A DNA stretch of 14,966 nt from an uncultured Collinsella sp. (lineage in GTDB: Bacteria > Actinomycetota > Coriobacteriia > Coriobacteriales > Coriobacteriaceae), in NCBI GenBank assembly GCA_900757705.1, contig CAAEOW010000082.1, forward strand, positions 1 to 14,966, in the 5' to 3' direction. The notes under the pieces were generated by a model. That model saw only the letters and a list, made by a program, of their open reading frames with translations, was not told the origin of the DNA and searched no databases. Position numbers and translations under genes: made by a program. Below, in pieces: positions 7,527 through 14,705 of the stretch; within the stretch, counting starts at the first letter, position 1, and every line of letters begins with the position of its first letter.

Positions 7527-8375
7527 ATGAGCAAGGCTGATCAACAGTTTGTAACCATGTGCCGCGATATTCTGGACCATGGCACCACCACCGAGGGCCA
7601 AAAGGTCCGCCCGGTGTGGGAGGACGGCACCCCTGCCTATACCATTAAAAACTTTGGCGTCACGGCCCGCTACGACCTGCGTGAGGAGTTTCCGGCGCTT
7701 ACCCTGCGTCGCACGGCCCTCAAATCTGCCATGGATGAGATCCTATGGATCTATCAAAAGAAGTCCAATAACGTGCATGACCTCAACAGTCATATTTGGG
7801 ATGAGTGGGCCGACGAGACCGGCTCCATCGGCAAGGCCTACGGGTATCAGATTGGGCAGAAGAGCCATTATGCCGAGGGTGACTTCGATCAGATGGATCG
7901 CGTGCTGTACGACCTCAAGAATACGCCGTACAGCCGCCGCATTATGACGAATACCTACGTGTTTAGCGACCTGTCCGAGATGCACCTGTATCCGTGCGCC
8001 TACAGCGTGACGTATAACGTGACGCAGCGCCCGCAGGATGATAAACCGACGCTCAACATGATTCTCAACCAGCGCAGCCAGGACATTTTGGCTGCGAACA
8101 ACTGGAATGTGTGCCAGTACGCCATTTTGCTGATGATGGTCGCGCAGTCGGTCGATATGATTCCCGGCGAGTTGCTGCATGTGATTGCCGATGCCCACAT
8201 TTACGACCGTCATGTCGATATCGTCCGGGAGCTTATCGAGCGTCCGCAGTTTGCCGCGCCTAAGGTAACGCTTAGCCCCGATGTGCATGACTTCTATGCG
8301 TTTACGACCAACGACCTGATTGTCGAGGGCTATGAGCACGGCCCGCAGGTCAAGAACATCCCCATTGCGGTGTAG
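7527..8375 (+). CDS. thyA: Thymidylate synthase (ThyA, B. subtilis ThyA / phage phi3T-like subfamily)
   Basis: Makes dTMP from dUMP using 5,10-methylene-tetrahydrofolate, leaving dihydrofolate for the DHFR encoded next. 282 aa. Seen: KVRPVWEDGTPAYTIK and TALKSAMDEILWIYQKKSN near the N-terminus, GSIGKAYGYQIG, SRRIMTN, the catalytic cysteine in LYPCAY (Cys157), QRSQD (phosphate-binding Arg), NNWNVCQYA and DAHIYDRHVD (dUMP-binding His and Tyr). The active site reads PCA rather than the PCH of E. coli ThyA. Together with the HIWDEW and DVHDFYAFT blocks this places it with the B. subtilis ThyA / phi3T type (recalled sequence comparison). Start ATG 7527 is chosen for AGGAGG at 7517-7522; the frame is open further upstream but that part is antisense to the DUF134 gene. 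Confidence 0.96.
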   Translation: MSKADQQFVTMCRDILDHGTTTEGQKVRPVWEDGTPAYTIKNFGVTARYDLREEFPALTLRRTALKSAMDEILWIYQKKSNNVHDLNSHIWDEWADETGSIGKAYGYQIGQKSHYAEGDFDQMDRVLYDLKNTPYSRRIMTNTYVFSDLSEMHLYPCAYSVTYNVTQRPQDDKPTLNMILNQRSQDILAANNWNVCQYAILLMMVAQSVDMIPGELLHVIADAHIYDRHVDIVRELIERPQFAAPKVTLSPDVHDFYAFTTNDLIVEGYEHGPQVKNIPIAV

Positions 8376-8384
8376 GTGACGCGC

Positions 8385-8903
8385 ATGACGTGTAAGCTTT
8401 CTGCCATTGTCGCCGTGTGCGATGACTGGGGTATTGGGTGCGAGGGCGACATGGTGGTGTCCAACCGTGCCGACATGCGTCATTTTGTGGCGTGCACCAA
8501 AGGTTGCCCGGTTATTATGGGGCGCAAGACCCTGCTGAGTTTTCCCGGCGCACGGCCGCTCAAGAATCGTCGCAATATCGTGCTCACGCGCGACGAGGAT
8601 TTTTCGCCCGAAGGTGTCGACGTGGTGCATAGTATCGGCGAGGCGCTCGCCGCGGTTGCCGATGAGCCCGTTGCCTGGGTGATCGGCGGCGGCGATGTCT
8701 ATCGGCAGTTTTTGCCGTACTGCGTGGAGGCCGAGGTCACGCATAACCACTGCGTCCATCCCGTGGACACGTACTTTCCCGACTTGGACGCCGATCCCGC
8801 GTGGGAAGTTGCGCGGCGCGAAGGGGTTGCCACGATTGCCGCGGGCGAGGGTGACGAAGGCCTCGATTATGAGTTCGTGACGTATCGTCGCGTTGAGGCG
8901 TAA
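8385..8903 (+). CDS. folA: Dihydrofolate reductase
   Basis: Reduces dihydrofolate to tetrahydrofolate with NADPH, restoring the cofactor consumed by ThyA. 172 aa. Seen: LSAIVAVCDDWGIG at the N-terminus, RADMRHF with Asp30 at the place of catalytic Asp27 of E. coli, CPVIMGRKT, RRNIVLTRD, and WVIGGGDVYRQFLP. Odd: the usual Pro-Trp of the Met20 loop (MPWNLPAD in E. coli) is replaced by MVVSNRAD, so the near-invariant Trp is Val25. ATG 8385 is preferred because AGGTG (8374-8378) lies 6 nt upstream, overlapping the thyA stop. A GTG at 8376, directly after that stop, would add three residues but has no good ribosome binding site. Co-transcribed with thyA. Confidence 0.93.
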   Translation: MTCKLSAIVAVCDDWGIGCEGDMVVSNRADMRHFVACTKGCPVIMGRKTLLSFPGARPLKNRRNIVLTRDEDFSPEGVDVVHSIGEALAAVADEPVAWVIGGGDVYRQFLPYCVEAEVTHNHCVHPVDTYFPDLDADPAWEVARREGVATIAAGEGDEGLDYEFVTYRRVEA

Positions 8904-8943
8904 ATCTCCTATTTGCCCACGGTATTATCGGGTTGGAATGATT

Positions 8944-8972
8944 GAGGGGCGGCGCTTAGCGTCGCCTCGTTT
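8944..8972 (+). terminator. Weak hairpin after thyA-folA, possible terminator
   Basis: GAGG, a 2-nt bulge, CGGCGC, loop TTA, GCGTCG, CCTC form a 10-bp stem (one G-T pair) at 8944-8968, followed only by GTTTGG. It could end the thyA-folA transcript or be a 5'-leader hairpin of the next gene if the TATTAT at 8923-8928 is that gene's -10. The U-run is poor. Confidence 0.35.
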
Positions 8973-9012
8973 GGTATAGATGTGCTGTAAAGAAGGGTGC
9001 GGGCTGGCTGCT

Positions 9013-9927
9013 ATGACTGATGCCGTTGAGGTGCTGCGAATCGATTCGCTCGAGGACGAGCGGCTCGATGCCTACGTGCGACTGACCGAGCGTGAGCTTC
9101 GCTGCGTGCTGGAGCCGCAGAAGGGCATTTTTATCGCCGAGAGCGCCAAGGTCATCGAGCGTGCGGTGCGTGCCGGATACGAGCCGGTGAGCTTTCTTTT
9201 GGGCGAACGCTGGCTCGATCAGATGATGCCGCTGTTTGAGCGCCTGGTTGTGCGCGAGGGCGCGGGTCCGGCCCCGGTGTTCGTTGCCTCCATGGAGCTC
9301 ATGGAGCAGCTGACGGGTTTTAACGTGACGCGCGGTGCGCTCGCGGCATTCCGTCGTCCACGCCAGATTCCGGTAGCCGAGTTCTTGAGTGGCGTCGTCG
9401 AGGCGGCGGGTGAGCGCCCGGTGCGCGTGTGCGTGCTCGAGGGCATTGTCGACCACACCAATGTCGGCGCGATTTTCCGCTCGGCGGCTGCGCTGAACGT
9501 CGATGGCATTTTGGTGAGCCCCACTTGCTGTGACCCGCTGTACCGTCGCTCGGCCCGCGTGAGCATGGGCACGGTGTTCCAGGTGCCCTGGACGCGCATT
9601 GGCAGCGAGGCGCGCGTATGGCCGCATGATGGACTGGCGGCGCTGCACGATGCCGGCTTTTCGTGTGCCGCCATGGCGTTGACGGATGATTCGGTGTCGC
9701 TGGACGATCCCGTGCTGCAGGAGATTGACCGCCTAGCGATCTTTATGGGTACCGAGGGTGCCGGCTTGGGCACCAAGACCATTGCCGGCTGCGACCGAGC
9801 CGCGCGCATTCCGATGGCGCACGGGGTCGATTCACTCAACGTTGCCGCTGCGAGTGCCGTCGCCTTTTGGCAACTGTGCCCGCATGTGAGCAACGAGTAC
9901 CACTACCAGCCGGGGCTGTATCACTAG
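9013..9927 (+). CDS. TrmH/SpoU-family RNA 2'-O-methyltransferase
   Basis: SPOUT-superfamily methyltransferase, expected to transfer a methyl group from S-adenosylmethionine to a ribose 2'-OH in rRNA or tRNA. About 304 aa. Seen: an N-terminal substrate-binding region (about 1-130; LEPQKGIFIAESAKVIERAV, then VTRGALAAFRRP) and the SpoU domain with motif 1 DHTNVGAIFRSA (147-158), motif 2 IFMGTEGAGLG (243-253) and motif 3 RIPMAHGVDSLNVAAASA (265-282), which forms the trefoil knot. The target nucleotide cannot be told from sequence. The start is uncertain: ATG 8980 would add MCCKEGCGLAA but has no ribosome binding site, while ATG 9013 begins a family-like N-terminus with GAAGGG rather far upstream (8992-8997). 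Probably its own transcription unit. Confidence 0.88.
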   Translation: MTDAVEVLRIDSLEDERLDAYVRLTERELRCVLEPQKGIFIAESAKVIERAVRAGYEPVSFLLGERWLDQMMPLFERLVVREGAGPAPVFVASMELMEQLTGFNVTRGALAAFRRPRQIPVAEFLSGVVEAAGERPVRVCVLEGIVDHTNVGAIFRSAAALNVDGILVSPTCCDPLYRRSARVSMGTVFQVPWTRIGSEARVWPHDGLAALHDAGFSCAAMALTDDSVSLDDPVLQEIDRLAIFMGTEGAGLGTKTIAGCDRAARIPMAHGVDSLNVAAASAVAFWQLCPHVSNEYHYQPGLYH

Positions 9928-10052
9928 GCAGATATTTCGCACCGGGCTCTGGTTCGGGACGTTTCGGCCGACGTCGGTCGGTGCTAAGCTGGTTTTGGCT
10001 TTCGTTTTAAAGTGCCGTTTTGTTGTTTGACGTACGCTGGTGGGGAGGGCGT

Positions 10053-11402
10053 GTGGCTAAGAAATCTACGGCTATCGATGTAACGCAGGGCGTTATTTGG
10101 CAGCAGCTGCTGTCGCTGTGCGTCCCCATCTTCTTTAGTTCGTTCTTTCAGCAGGCATACACGCTTATCGGTACCTATATCGTCGGTCAGTTTGGCGGCA
10201 AGCTTGCGCTGGGTGGCATTCAGGCCACGATGGTGCTTACGGAGCTCTGCATTGGTTTTTGCGTCGGTGTTGGTGCTGGATGTGCCGTTATTACCGGCCA
10301 GTTTTTTGGTCAGCACGATGACGAGCGCTTGAGCCGATCGGTCCATACGGCCATGACGCTCGCGCTGGTGGGCGGCATTGTCATTTCCATTCTGGGCATG
10401 GTGTTTGTCGAGCCGATGCTTGTGCTGATGAATACACCGCATGAGCTGCTGGCCGAGGGTGTGGCGTATGCCCGTTGCTACTTTGCCGCCATGTTTGCGG
10501 CGCTGCTGCTCAATATGGGAACGGCGCTGCTGCGCGCCGTGGGCGACACACGCGGTCCTGCTGTGATCATTGCTTCCGGCTGCCTTGTTAATGCGGTGCT
10601 GGATGTCATCTTCGTTGCCGTGCTTCATATGGAGGCTCTGGGCTGCGGCATCGCGGTGGCGCTGACCATTTGCTCCAACGCCACGATGATCGTGATTCGT
10701 ATGATGCACGCACCGGGTGCGTGGCGGCTTTCACTGTCCAAACTCTGCATTGATCCTGGCATTTGTAAGAGCATGATCTCGTGTGGTCTGCCGCTTGGCT
10801 TTCAGTCTGCTGCGTATTCGATTTCCAACGTTTTGATTCAGGTGTCGGTCAACTCGTTTGGTGCCGATGTCACGACCGCTTGGGGCCTTTCCGGCCGCCT
10901 GGACGGCATTGTCTGGATGGTTACCGAGGCGCTTGGCGTTTCGATCACCACGTTCTCGGCACAGAACTTTGGCGCGCGCAACTACGAGCGCATGCGCAAG
11001 GGCTACCATACGTCGCTTGTGCTGTCGTTTATGCTCATTGGTGGCCTGTCTGCCGTGCTACTGGTGTTCTCGGGTCCGTTGTCGCGTCTGTTTGTCGACG
11101 ATGCTTCGATTTCGGCCTACACCACGACGATTCTTCATTTCATCGCGCCGTTCTACGCGATCTTCTCGATTATCGAAAACGCGTCCGGCTCCATCCGCGG
11201 CGCTGGCGTGAGCTTCCAGCCTATGATGCTCACGATTTTTGGCACCGTCGTGCTCAGGGTGATCTGGGTGTTTGCGATTATGCCGTTCGATCCGTCGCTT
11301 GAGCACCTGCTGCTGGTTTACCCCGTAACCTGGCTCATCACGGCCACGATGTTTACCATCTACCACCACAGCGGCAACTGGCTCGGCCGCGCCACCGCCT
11401 AA
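10053..11402 (+). CDS. MATE-family multidrug efflux protein
   Basis: Integral membrane antiporter of the MATE family, expelling organic cations or drugs with Na+ or H+ (substrate unknown). 449 aa with about twelve hydrophobic segments and the two-fold MATE layout: WQQLLSLCVPIFFSSFFQQAYTLIGTYIVG in the first helices, RAVGDTRGPAVIIASG (from 161) before the mid-protein loop, then AQNFGARNYERMRKG and RGAGVSFQPMML in the second half. GTG 10053 is chosen because GGGGAGGG (10042-10049) precedes it. A TTG at 10020 would add 11 residues (MLFDVRWWGGR) unlike the family. The stop codon TAA (11400-11402) is formed partly by the first bases of the inverted repeat beginning at 11401. No regulator gene adjoins it. 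Confidence 0.92.
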   Translation: MAKKSTAIDVTQGVIWQQLLSLCVPIFFSSFFQQAYTLIGTYIVGQFGGKLALGGIQATMVLTELCIGFCVGVGAGCAVITGQFFGQHDDERLSRSVHTAMTLALVGGIVISILGMVFVEPMLVLMNTPHELLAEGVAYARCYFAAMFAALLLNMGTALLRAVGDTRGPAVIIASGCLVNAVLDVIFVAVLHMEALGCGIAVALTICSNATMIVIRMMHAPGAWRLSLSKLCIDPGICKSMISCGLPLGFQSAAYSISNVLIQVSVNSFGADVTTAWGLSGRLDGIVWMVTEALGVSITTFSAQNFGARNYERMRKGYHTSLVLSFMLIGGLSAVLLVFSGPLSRLFVDDASISAYTTTILHFIAPFYAIFSIIENASGSIRGAGVSFQPMMLTIFGTVVLRVIWVFAIMPFDPSLEHLLLVYPVTWLITATMFTIYHHSGNWLGRATA

Positions 11403-11488
11403 TGATCCGTAGGGGACGGAGGAAAACGGATCATTGACCTGGCGATAAGGCAAAATGATCCGTTTTCCTCCGTCCCCTTCGGATCATT
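11401..11488. repeat. Compound inverted repeat (35-bp arms, 18-nt loop) between convergent genes
   Basis: Left arm 11401-11435 and right arm 11454-11488 are reverse complements over 35 bases with one mismatch (position 10 of the arm); the 18-nt loop is GACCTGGCGATAAGGCAA. Each arm is itself bounded by AATGATCCG and CGGATCATT around a core containing GGGGACGGAGGAAAA, so every arm could also fold alone. The left end overlaps the MATE stop and the right end overlaps the stop of the CobO-like gene. It resembles REP/BIME or MITE-like palindromic repeats mobilised in trans and may act as a two-way terminator; neither is shown by the sequence. Confidence 0.85.
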
Positions 11489-11964
11489 TAGTATTCGATG
11501 CCTTGGCGGGCTAGGAGGCCTTCGTCGAAGTAATGTTTGACGGGGCGCATTTCGGTGACCAGGTCTGCCAGATCGGCGAGGGGCAGCAGATCGCGGCCGG
11601 TGAGCACGAGCTCCGTGGTGGCGGGCTTTGTCGCGATCAGCGCTTCGACATCCACGCGCGTCGCAAAGCCCCGTCGCATGGCCTCGCCGAGTTCATCCAA
11701 AATCAGAACGTCGACCTGTGATATCTGCTCGCGCGCCAGCTCCATGATCTGTGCAGCGCAGGCTTCGGGTGTGTCGCGGTCGGCTTGTACGATGCGTAGC
11801 CCCAATCGAGGAGCTGCGTCATGTTCGGCGCAGTGCAGCTTCTTGGCAAACTGAAGCATGAGTACGTTAAGTCCATAGCCCGTGGCGCGCAGCGCGAGCC
11901 CCAGCGCAGCCGTCGTCTTGCCCTTGCCGTCGCCCGTATAGATTTGAACCTTGCCGACTCCCAG
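11488..11964 (-). CDS. CobO/BtuR-like ATP:cob(I)alamin adenosyltransferase with CTG start
   Basis: Corrinoid adenosyltransferase family (CobA/CobO/BtuR), which transfers the 5'-deoxyadenosyl group of ATP to cob(I)alamin to make coenzyme B12. 158 aa, slightly short for the family. Seen: P-loop YTGDGKGKTTAALGLALRA (from residue 9), VLMLQF, acidic Walker B-like VLILDELGEA (D90, E91), TELVLTGRD, and the family-typical C-terminus LADLVTEMRPVKHYFDEGLLARQGIEY. An ATG exists at 11859, but starting there would remove the P-loop. Upstream in frame the only start-like codon before the TAA at 12003-12001 is CTG (11964-11962). It gives MGVGKVQIYTGDGKGK and has AGAAGG (11975-11970) 5 nt upstream. Convergent with the MATE gene, divergent from ftsH. 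No other cobalamin genes are in view. Confidence 0.85.
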   Translation of the reverse strand: MGVGKVQIYTGDGKGKTTAALGLALRATGYGLNVLMLQFAKKLHCAEHDAAPRLGLRIVQADRDTPEACAAQIMELAREQISQVDVLILDELGEAMRRGFATRVDVEALIATKPATTELVLTGRDLLPLADLADLVTEMRPVKHYFDEGLLARQGIEY

Positions 11965-12020
11965 TGATGCCTTCTCTGTCCTTTCGTGCCCGGCGTCGGT
12001 TTATCGCCGTCCGGGTTGGG

Positions 12021-12026
12021 TATTCT
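12021..12026 (+). promoter_or_regulatory. Possible -10 element of ftsH
   Basis: TATTCT (in GGGTATTCTAGAAAAC) lies 40 nt before the proposed ftsH ATG, in the divergent gap between the CobO-like gene and ftsH. A convincing -35 hexamer is not visible. Confidence 0.35.
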
Positions 12027-12065
12027 AGAAAACATTATCAACCCCAGTAGATGGAGTTCAAGCAG

Positions 12066-13958
12066 ATGGAGATGGATGACAATAAACGTAGACGGAATAT
12101 GATCCTCTACGTGCTCATCGCCTTCGTCGTCTACCTCGTGCTCTCGACCGTTCTGTTCCCCAACATCGGTCACACGCAGCAGATTACGAAGACCGATTAC
12201 TCGACGTTTGTCAAAGCGCTCGATAAGAAGAGCGTCGACAAGGTCGAGTACAACACGGACGATTACACGATTTATTACACCAAGAAGGGCGAGGACGAGA
12301 ATATCGCCTACAAGACGACCGGTGTGCCGAATGACGCTGGCTTTACCGATCGCGTGCTTGAGTCCGGTGCTTCGCTTGAGTCGGTCGTTCCCGATAAGAA
12401 CTCGGGCCTGATGACCTACTACCTGCTCACCCTCATTCTTCCCATGGCGATTTTCTTCCTGATTGGCTGGTGGCTCAACCGCCGCATGAAGAAGGCCATG
12501 GGTGATGACGGTCCGTCGATGAACTTTGGCGGCGGTGGTTTTGGCGGCGGTGGACTGGGCAAGTCCGGCGCGCGCGTGATCGCCTCCAAGGACGTGGGCG
12601 TGACCTTTAAGGATGTCGCCGGCCAGGAAGAGGCCAAGGAGTCCCTCAAGGAGGTCGTCGACTTTCTGGAGAAGCCGCAGCGCTACGAGGAGATCGGCGC
12701 CAAACTGCCACGCGGCGCTCTCCTTGTCGGCCCTCCGGGTACCGGTAAAACCCTGCTCGCCAAGGCTGTGGCCGGCGAGGCGGGCGTGCCGTTCTTTAGT
12801 ATTTCTGGTTCTGAGTTTGTTGAGATGTTTGTCGGCCGCGGCGCCGCTAAGGTTCGCGACCTGTTTAAGCAGGCCAAGGAAAAGGCCCCGTGCATCGTCT
12901 TTATCGACGAGATCGATACCATCGGCAAGAAGCGCGATGGCGGCGGCTTTAGTGGCAACGACGAGCGCGAGCAGACGCTCAATCAGCTGCTGACCGAGAT
13001 GGATGGATTCGATAACCACAAGGGTATCGTCGTCCTCGCTGCGACCAACCGTCCCGACAGCCTTGATCCGGCCCTGCTGCGCCCCGGCCGCTTCGACCGC
13101 CGCATCCCCGTTGAGCTGCCCGACCTGACCGGTCGCAAGAATATCCTTGAACTGCACGCCAAGTGCGTGAAGACGCAGCCGCCGATCGACCTGACCGCGA
13201 TCGCCCGCGCCACGCCTGGCGCCTCGGGTGCCGACCTGGCCAACATCATCAACGAGGGCGCCCTGCGCGCCGTCCGCGAGGGTCGCAAGCGCGCCACGCA
13301 GGATGACTTTGAGGAGTCGGTGGAGGTCGTCATCGCCGGCCAGCAGCGTAAGTCCACGGTGCTGTCCGATCACGAGAAACAGGTCGTGTCCTATCACGAG
13401 ATCGGCCATGCCATCGTTGCCGCCCGCCAGAAGGGTTCTGCGCCGGTTACGAAGATCACCATCGTGCCGCGTACGAGCGGTGCTCTGGGCTACACCATGC
13501 AGGTCGAGGAGGACGAGCGCTTCTTGACCACGCGCCAGGAGGTGCTCGACAAGCTCGCTGTCTACTGCGGCGGACGTGCTGCCGAGGAGCTCATCTTTGG
13601 TGAGATGACGACCGGCGCTGCCAACGATATCGAGCAGGCCACCAAGCTCGCCCGCAACATGGTGACGCGCTTTGGTATGTCGGAAGAGTTTGGCATGATG
13701 GCGCTCGGTACCGTTCAGAATGCCTACCTCAACCAGGACACGTCGCTCACCTGTGCCCCCGGTACGGCCGAGCGCGTCGACGCGATCGTCGCCAAGCTGA
13801 TCGAGGACGCACATGACCGCGCCCTGCAGATCCTCAAGGAGAACAAGTTTAAGCTCCATGAGCTGGCTCGTTATCTGTACAAGAAGGAGACGATCACGGG
13901 CGAGGAGTTCATGAATCTCCTCACGCGCGAGAATCCGCTGATGCCAAAGCAGCAGTAA
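12066..13958 (+). CDS. ftsH: ATP-dependent zinc metalloprotease FtsH
   Basis: Membrane-anchored AAA+ protease that extracts and degrades misfolded membrane proteins and short-lived regulators as a hexamer. 630 aa. Seen (numbering from 12066): TM1 at about 12-33, an extracytoplasmic domain to ~115, TM2 at 116-138, a Gly-rich linker (FGGGGFGGGGLG, from 154), AAA+ domain with Walker A GPPGTGKT (222-229), Walker B FIDEID (279-284) and the second-region-of-homology RPGRFDRR (339-346), then the M41 peptidase domain with zinc motif HEIGH (444-448; usually HEAGH) and third ligand Asp521 in GAANDIEQA. ATG 12066 is preferred because GGAG (12053-12056) lies 9 nt upstream; ATG 12051 would add MEFKQ without a ribosome binding site. 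Single gene with its own terminator. Confidence 0.97.
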   Translation: MEMDDNKRRRNMILYVLIAFVVYLVLSTVLFPNIGHTQQITKTDYSTFVKALDKKSVDKVEYNTDDYTIYYTKKGEDENIAYKTTGVPNDAGFTDRVLESGASLESVVPDKNSGLMTYYLLTLILPMAIFFLIGWWLNRRMKKAMGDDGPSMNFGGGGFGGGGLGKSGARVIASKDVGVTFKDVAGQEEAKESLKEVVDFLEKPQRYEEIGAKLPRGALLVGPPGTGKTLLAKAVAGEAGVPFFSISGSEFVEMFVGRGAAKVRDLFKQAKEKAPCIVFIDEIDTIGKKRDGGGFSGNDEREQTLNQLLTEMDGFDNHKGIVVLAATNRPDSLDPALLRPGRFDRRIPVELPDLTGRKNILELHAKCVKTQPPIDLTAIARATPGASGADLANIINEGALRAVREGRKRATQDDFEESVEVVIAGQQRKSTVLSDHEKQVVSYHEIGHAIVAARQKGSAPVTKITIVPRTSGALGYTMQVEEDERFLTTRQEVLDKLAVYCGGRAAEELIFGEMTTGAANDIEQATKLARNMVTRFGMSEEFGMMALGTVQNAYLNQDTSLTCAPGTAERVDAIVAKLIEDAHDRALQILKENKFKLHELARYLYKKETITGEEFMNLLTRENPLMPKQQ

Positions 13959-13977
13959 GGCTGGTTGCACAACGTCG

Positions 13978-14020
13978 AACGCCCCATTTGAGTTTCTATC
14001 TCAAATGGGGCGTTTTGTTT
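13978..14020 (+). terminator. Intrinsic terminator of ftsH
   Basis: A perfect 15-bp stem AACGCCCCATTTGAG / CTCAAATGGGGCGTT with 7-nt loop TTTCTAT (13978-14014), followed by TTTGTTT, 19 nt after the ftsH stop. The 5' end of the DUF523 frame touches its T-run. Confidence 0.93.
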
Positions 14021-14525
14021 GGGAGGGATATGTACGAAGATCGTGGTGAGTGCCTGCTTGATGGGAGAGAGCTGCAAATATAACGGGCTCGACAATTACC
14101 ATCGCGCGTTGGTCGAGGCCTGCGAACGCACAGGGACCGAGGTCCTGTTGGTGTGCCCCGAGGTTTTTGGCGGCTTGCCCACACCGCGCAAGCCGTCCGA
14201 GATTGTGAATGGCGAGGTTTGTACCTGCGAGGGCATCTCGGTCGATCGCGAGTTTCGCCTGGGTGCAGAGCGCGCGCTCGATATGTGCGAGCAGGCGGGC
14301 GGCCCGTCCGAGATCGCTGCGTGCGTCTTACAGGACCGTAGCCCCTCGTGCGGTGCGGGTCGCGTCTACGATGGCACCTTTAGCGGTACGCTCACCGCGG
14401 GCAACGGTGTTTTTGTCGATCTGCTGCTGCGTCACGGGTACCGTGTGATTCCGGCTAGCGAGTTCGATCCCAGCATACTGGAACATTGTCCACAGCACTC
14501 GAACCCAACACTTCCTCACGGGTGA
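14019..14525 (+). CDS. DUF523 family protein with disturbed 5' end and replaced 3' tail
   Basis: Small conserved protein of unknown function; a redox or metal role is often guessed from conserved cysteines but is not established. Seen: KIVVSACLMGESCKYNG, CPEVFGGLPTPRKPSEI, and CVLQDRSPSCGAGRVYDGTFSGTLTAGNGVFVDLLLRHGYRV, i.e. all the family motifs. The frame opens with TTG 14019 inside the ftsH terminator T-run, with no good ribosome binding site. A strong GGGAGGG (14021-14027) instead leads to ATG 14030 in another frame, which stops at 14081-14083. Dropping one base at 14033 would give MTKIVVSACLMG, the expected N-terminus, so a one-base insertion (real or a sequencing error) is suspected. 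The last ~20 codons (after about 14455) lie opposite a recombinase-like relic and are probably not native. Confidence 0.75.
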   Translation: MGGICTKIVVSACLMGESCKYNGLDNYHRALVEACERTGTEVLLVCPEVFGGLPTPRKPSEIVNGEVCTCEGISVDREFRLGAERALDMCEQAGGPSEIAACVLQDRSPSCGAGRVYDGTFSGTLTAGNGVFVDLLLRHGYRVIPASEFDPSILEHCPQHSNPTLPHG

Positions 14526-14592
14526 CCGTTTTGGCATCATCCGTGAAGTTGATATTGAGTACGACCCGGTCATCAAAGACGTAGACCCAGTT
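14455..14592 (-). pseudogene. Relic of the C-terminal tail of a serine recombinase (tentative)
   Basis: The - strand reads NWVYVFDDRVVLNINF, then TDDAKTVTREEVLGSSAVD, and ends at a stop at 14457-14455. This resembles the C-terminal strand pair and tail of large serine recombinases of Firmicutes and gut Actinobacteria (forms like YVYDDKIVLTFNYKDGTKT), from memory of the family. The frame stays open upstream to about 14703, but that part has no recognisable similarity and seems to be another fragment. The catalytic resolvase domain is absent, so the piece is non-functional. Confidence 0.45.
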
Positions 14593-14705
14593 GACAGGCG
14601 CCGTACCCAGGCAGCCCCTCCCCACGGCCCTCGCGCAGGAACGCGCACACGGCCTTCCCGTCTCTTGCGCCTCTCCCGGAACTGTCCACATCAGCGTAGC
14701 CAATC

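Noticed and set aside
8376..8384. GTG start for folA directly after the thyA stop
   Set aside because: Possible, but the AGGTG site is placed for ATG 8385, and the added residues MTR are not part of the DHFR fold.
8923..8928. TATTAT as -10 for the RNA methyltransferase gene
   Set aside because: No -35 at proper spacing; kept only as a possibility in the hairpin entry.
9962..9990. Possible promoter before the MATE gene (TTTCGG, 17 bp, TAAGCT with TGC before it)
   Set aside because: The -35 is poor and the region 9928-10052 has no other supporting signal; the palindrome CCGACGTCGG at 9968-9977 is short and could be chance in GC-rich DNA.
11703..13970. 755-codon open frame on the - strand opposite ftsH
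   Set aside because: GC-rich codon shadow of ftsH; no protein motif, and ftsH on the + strand is unambiguous. It also runs into the CobO-like region in the wrong frame.
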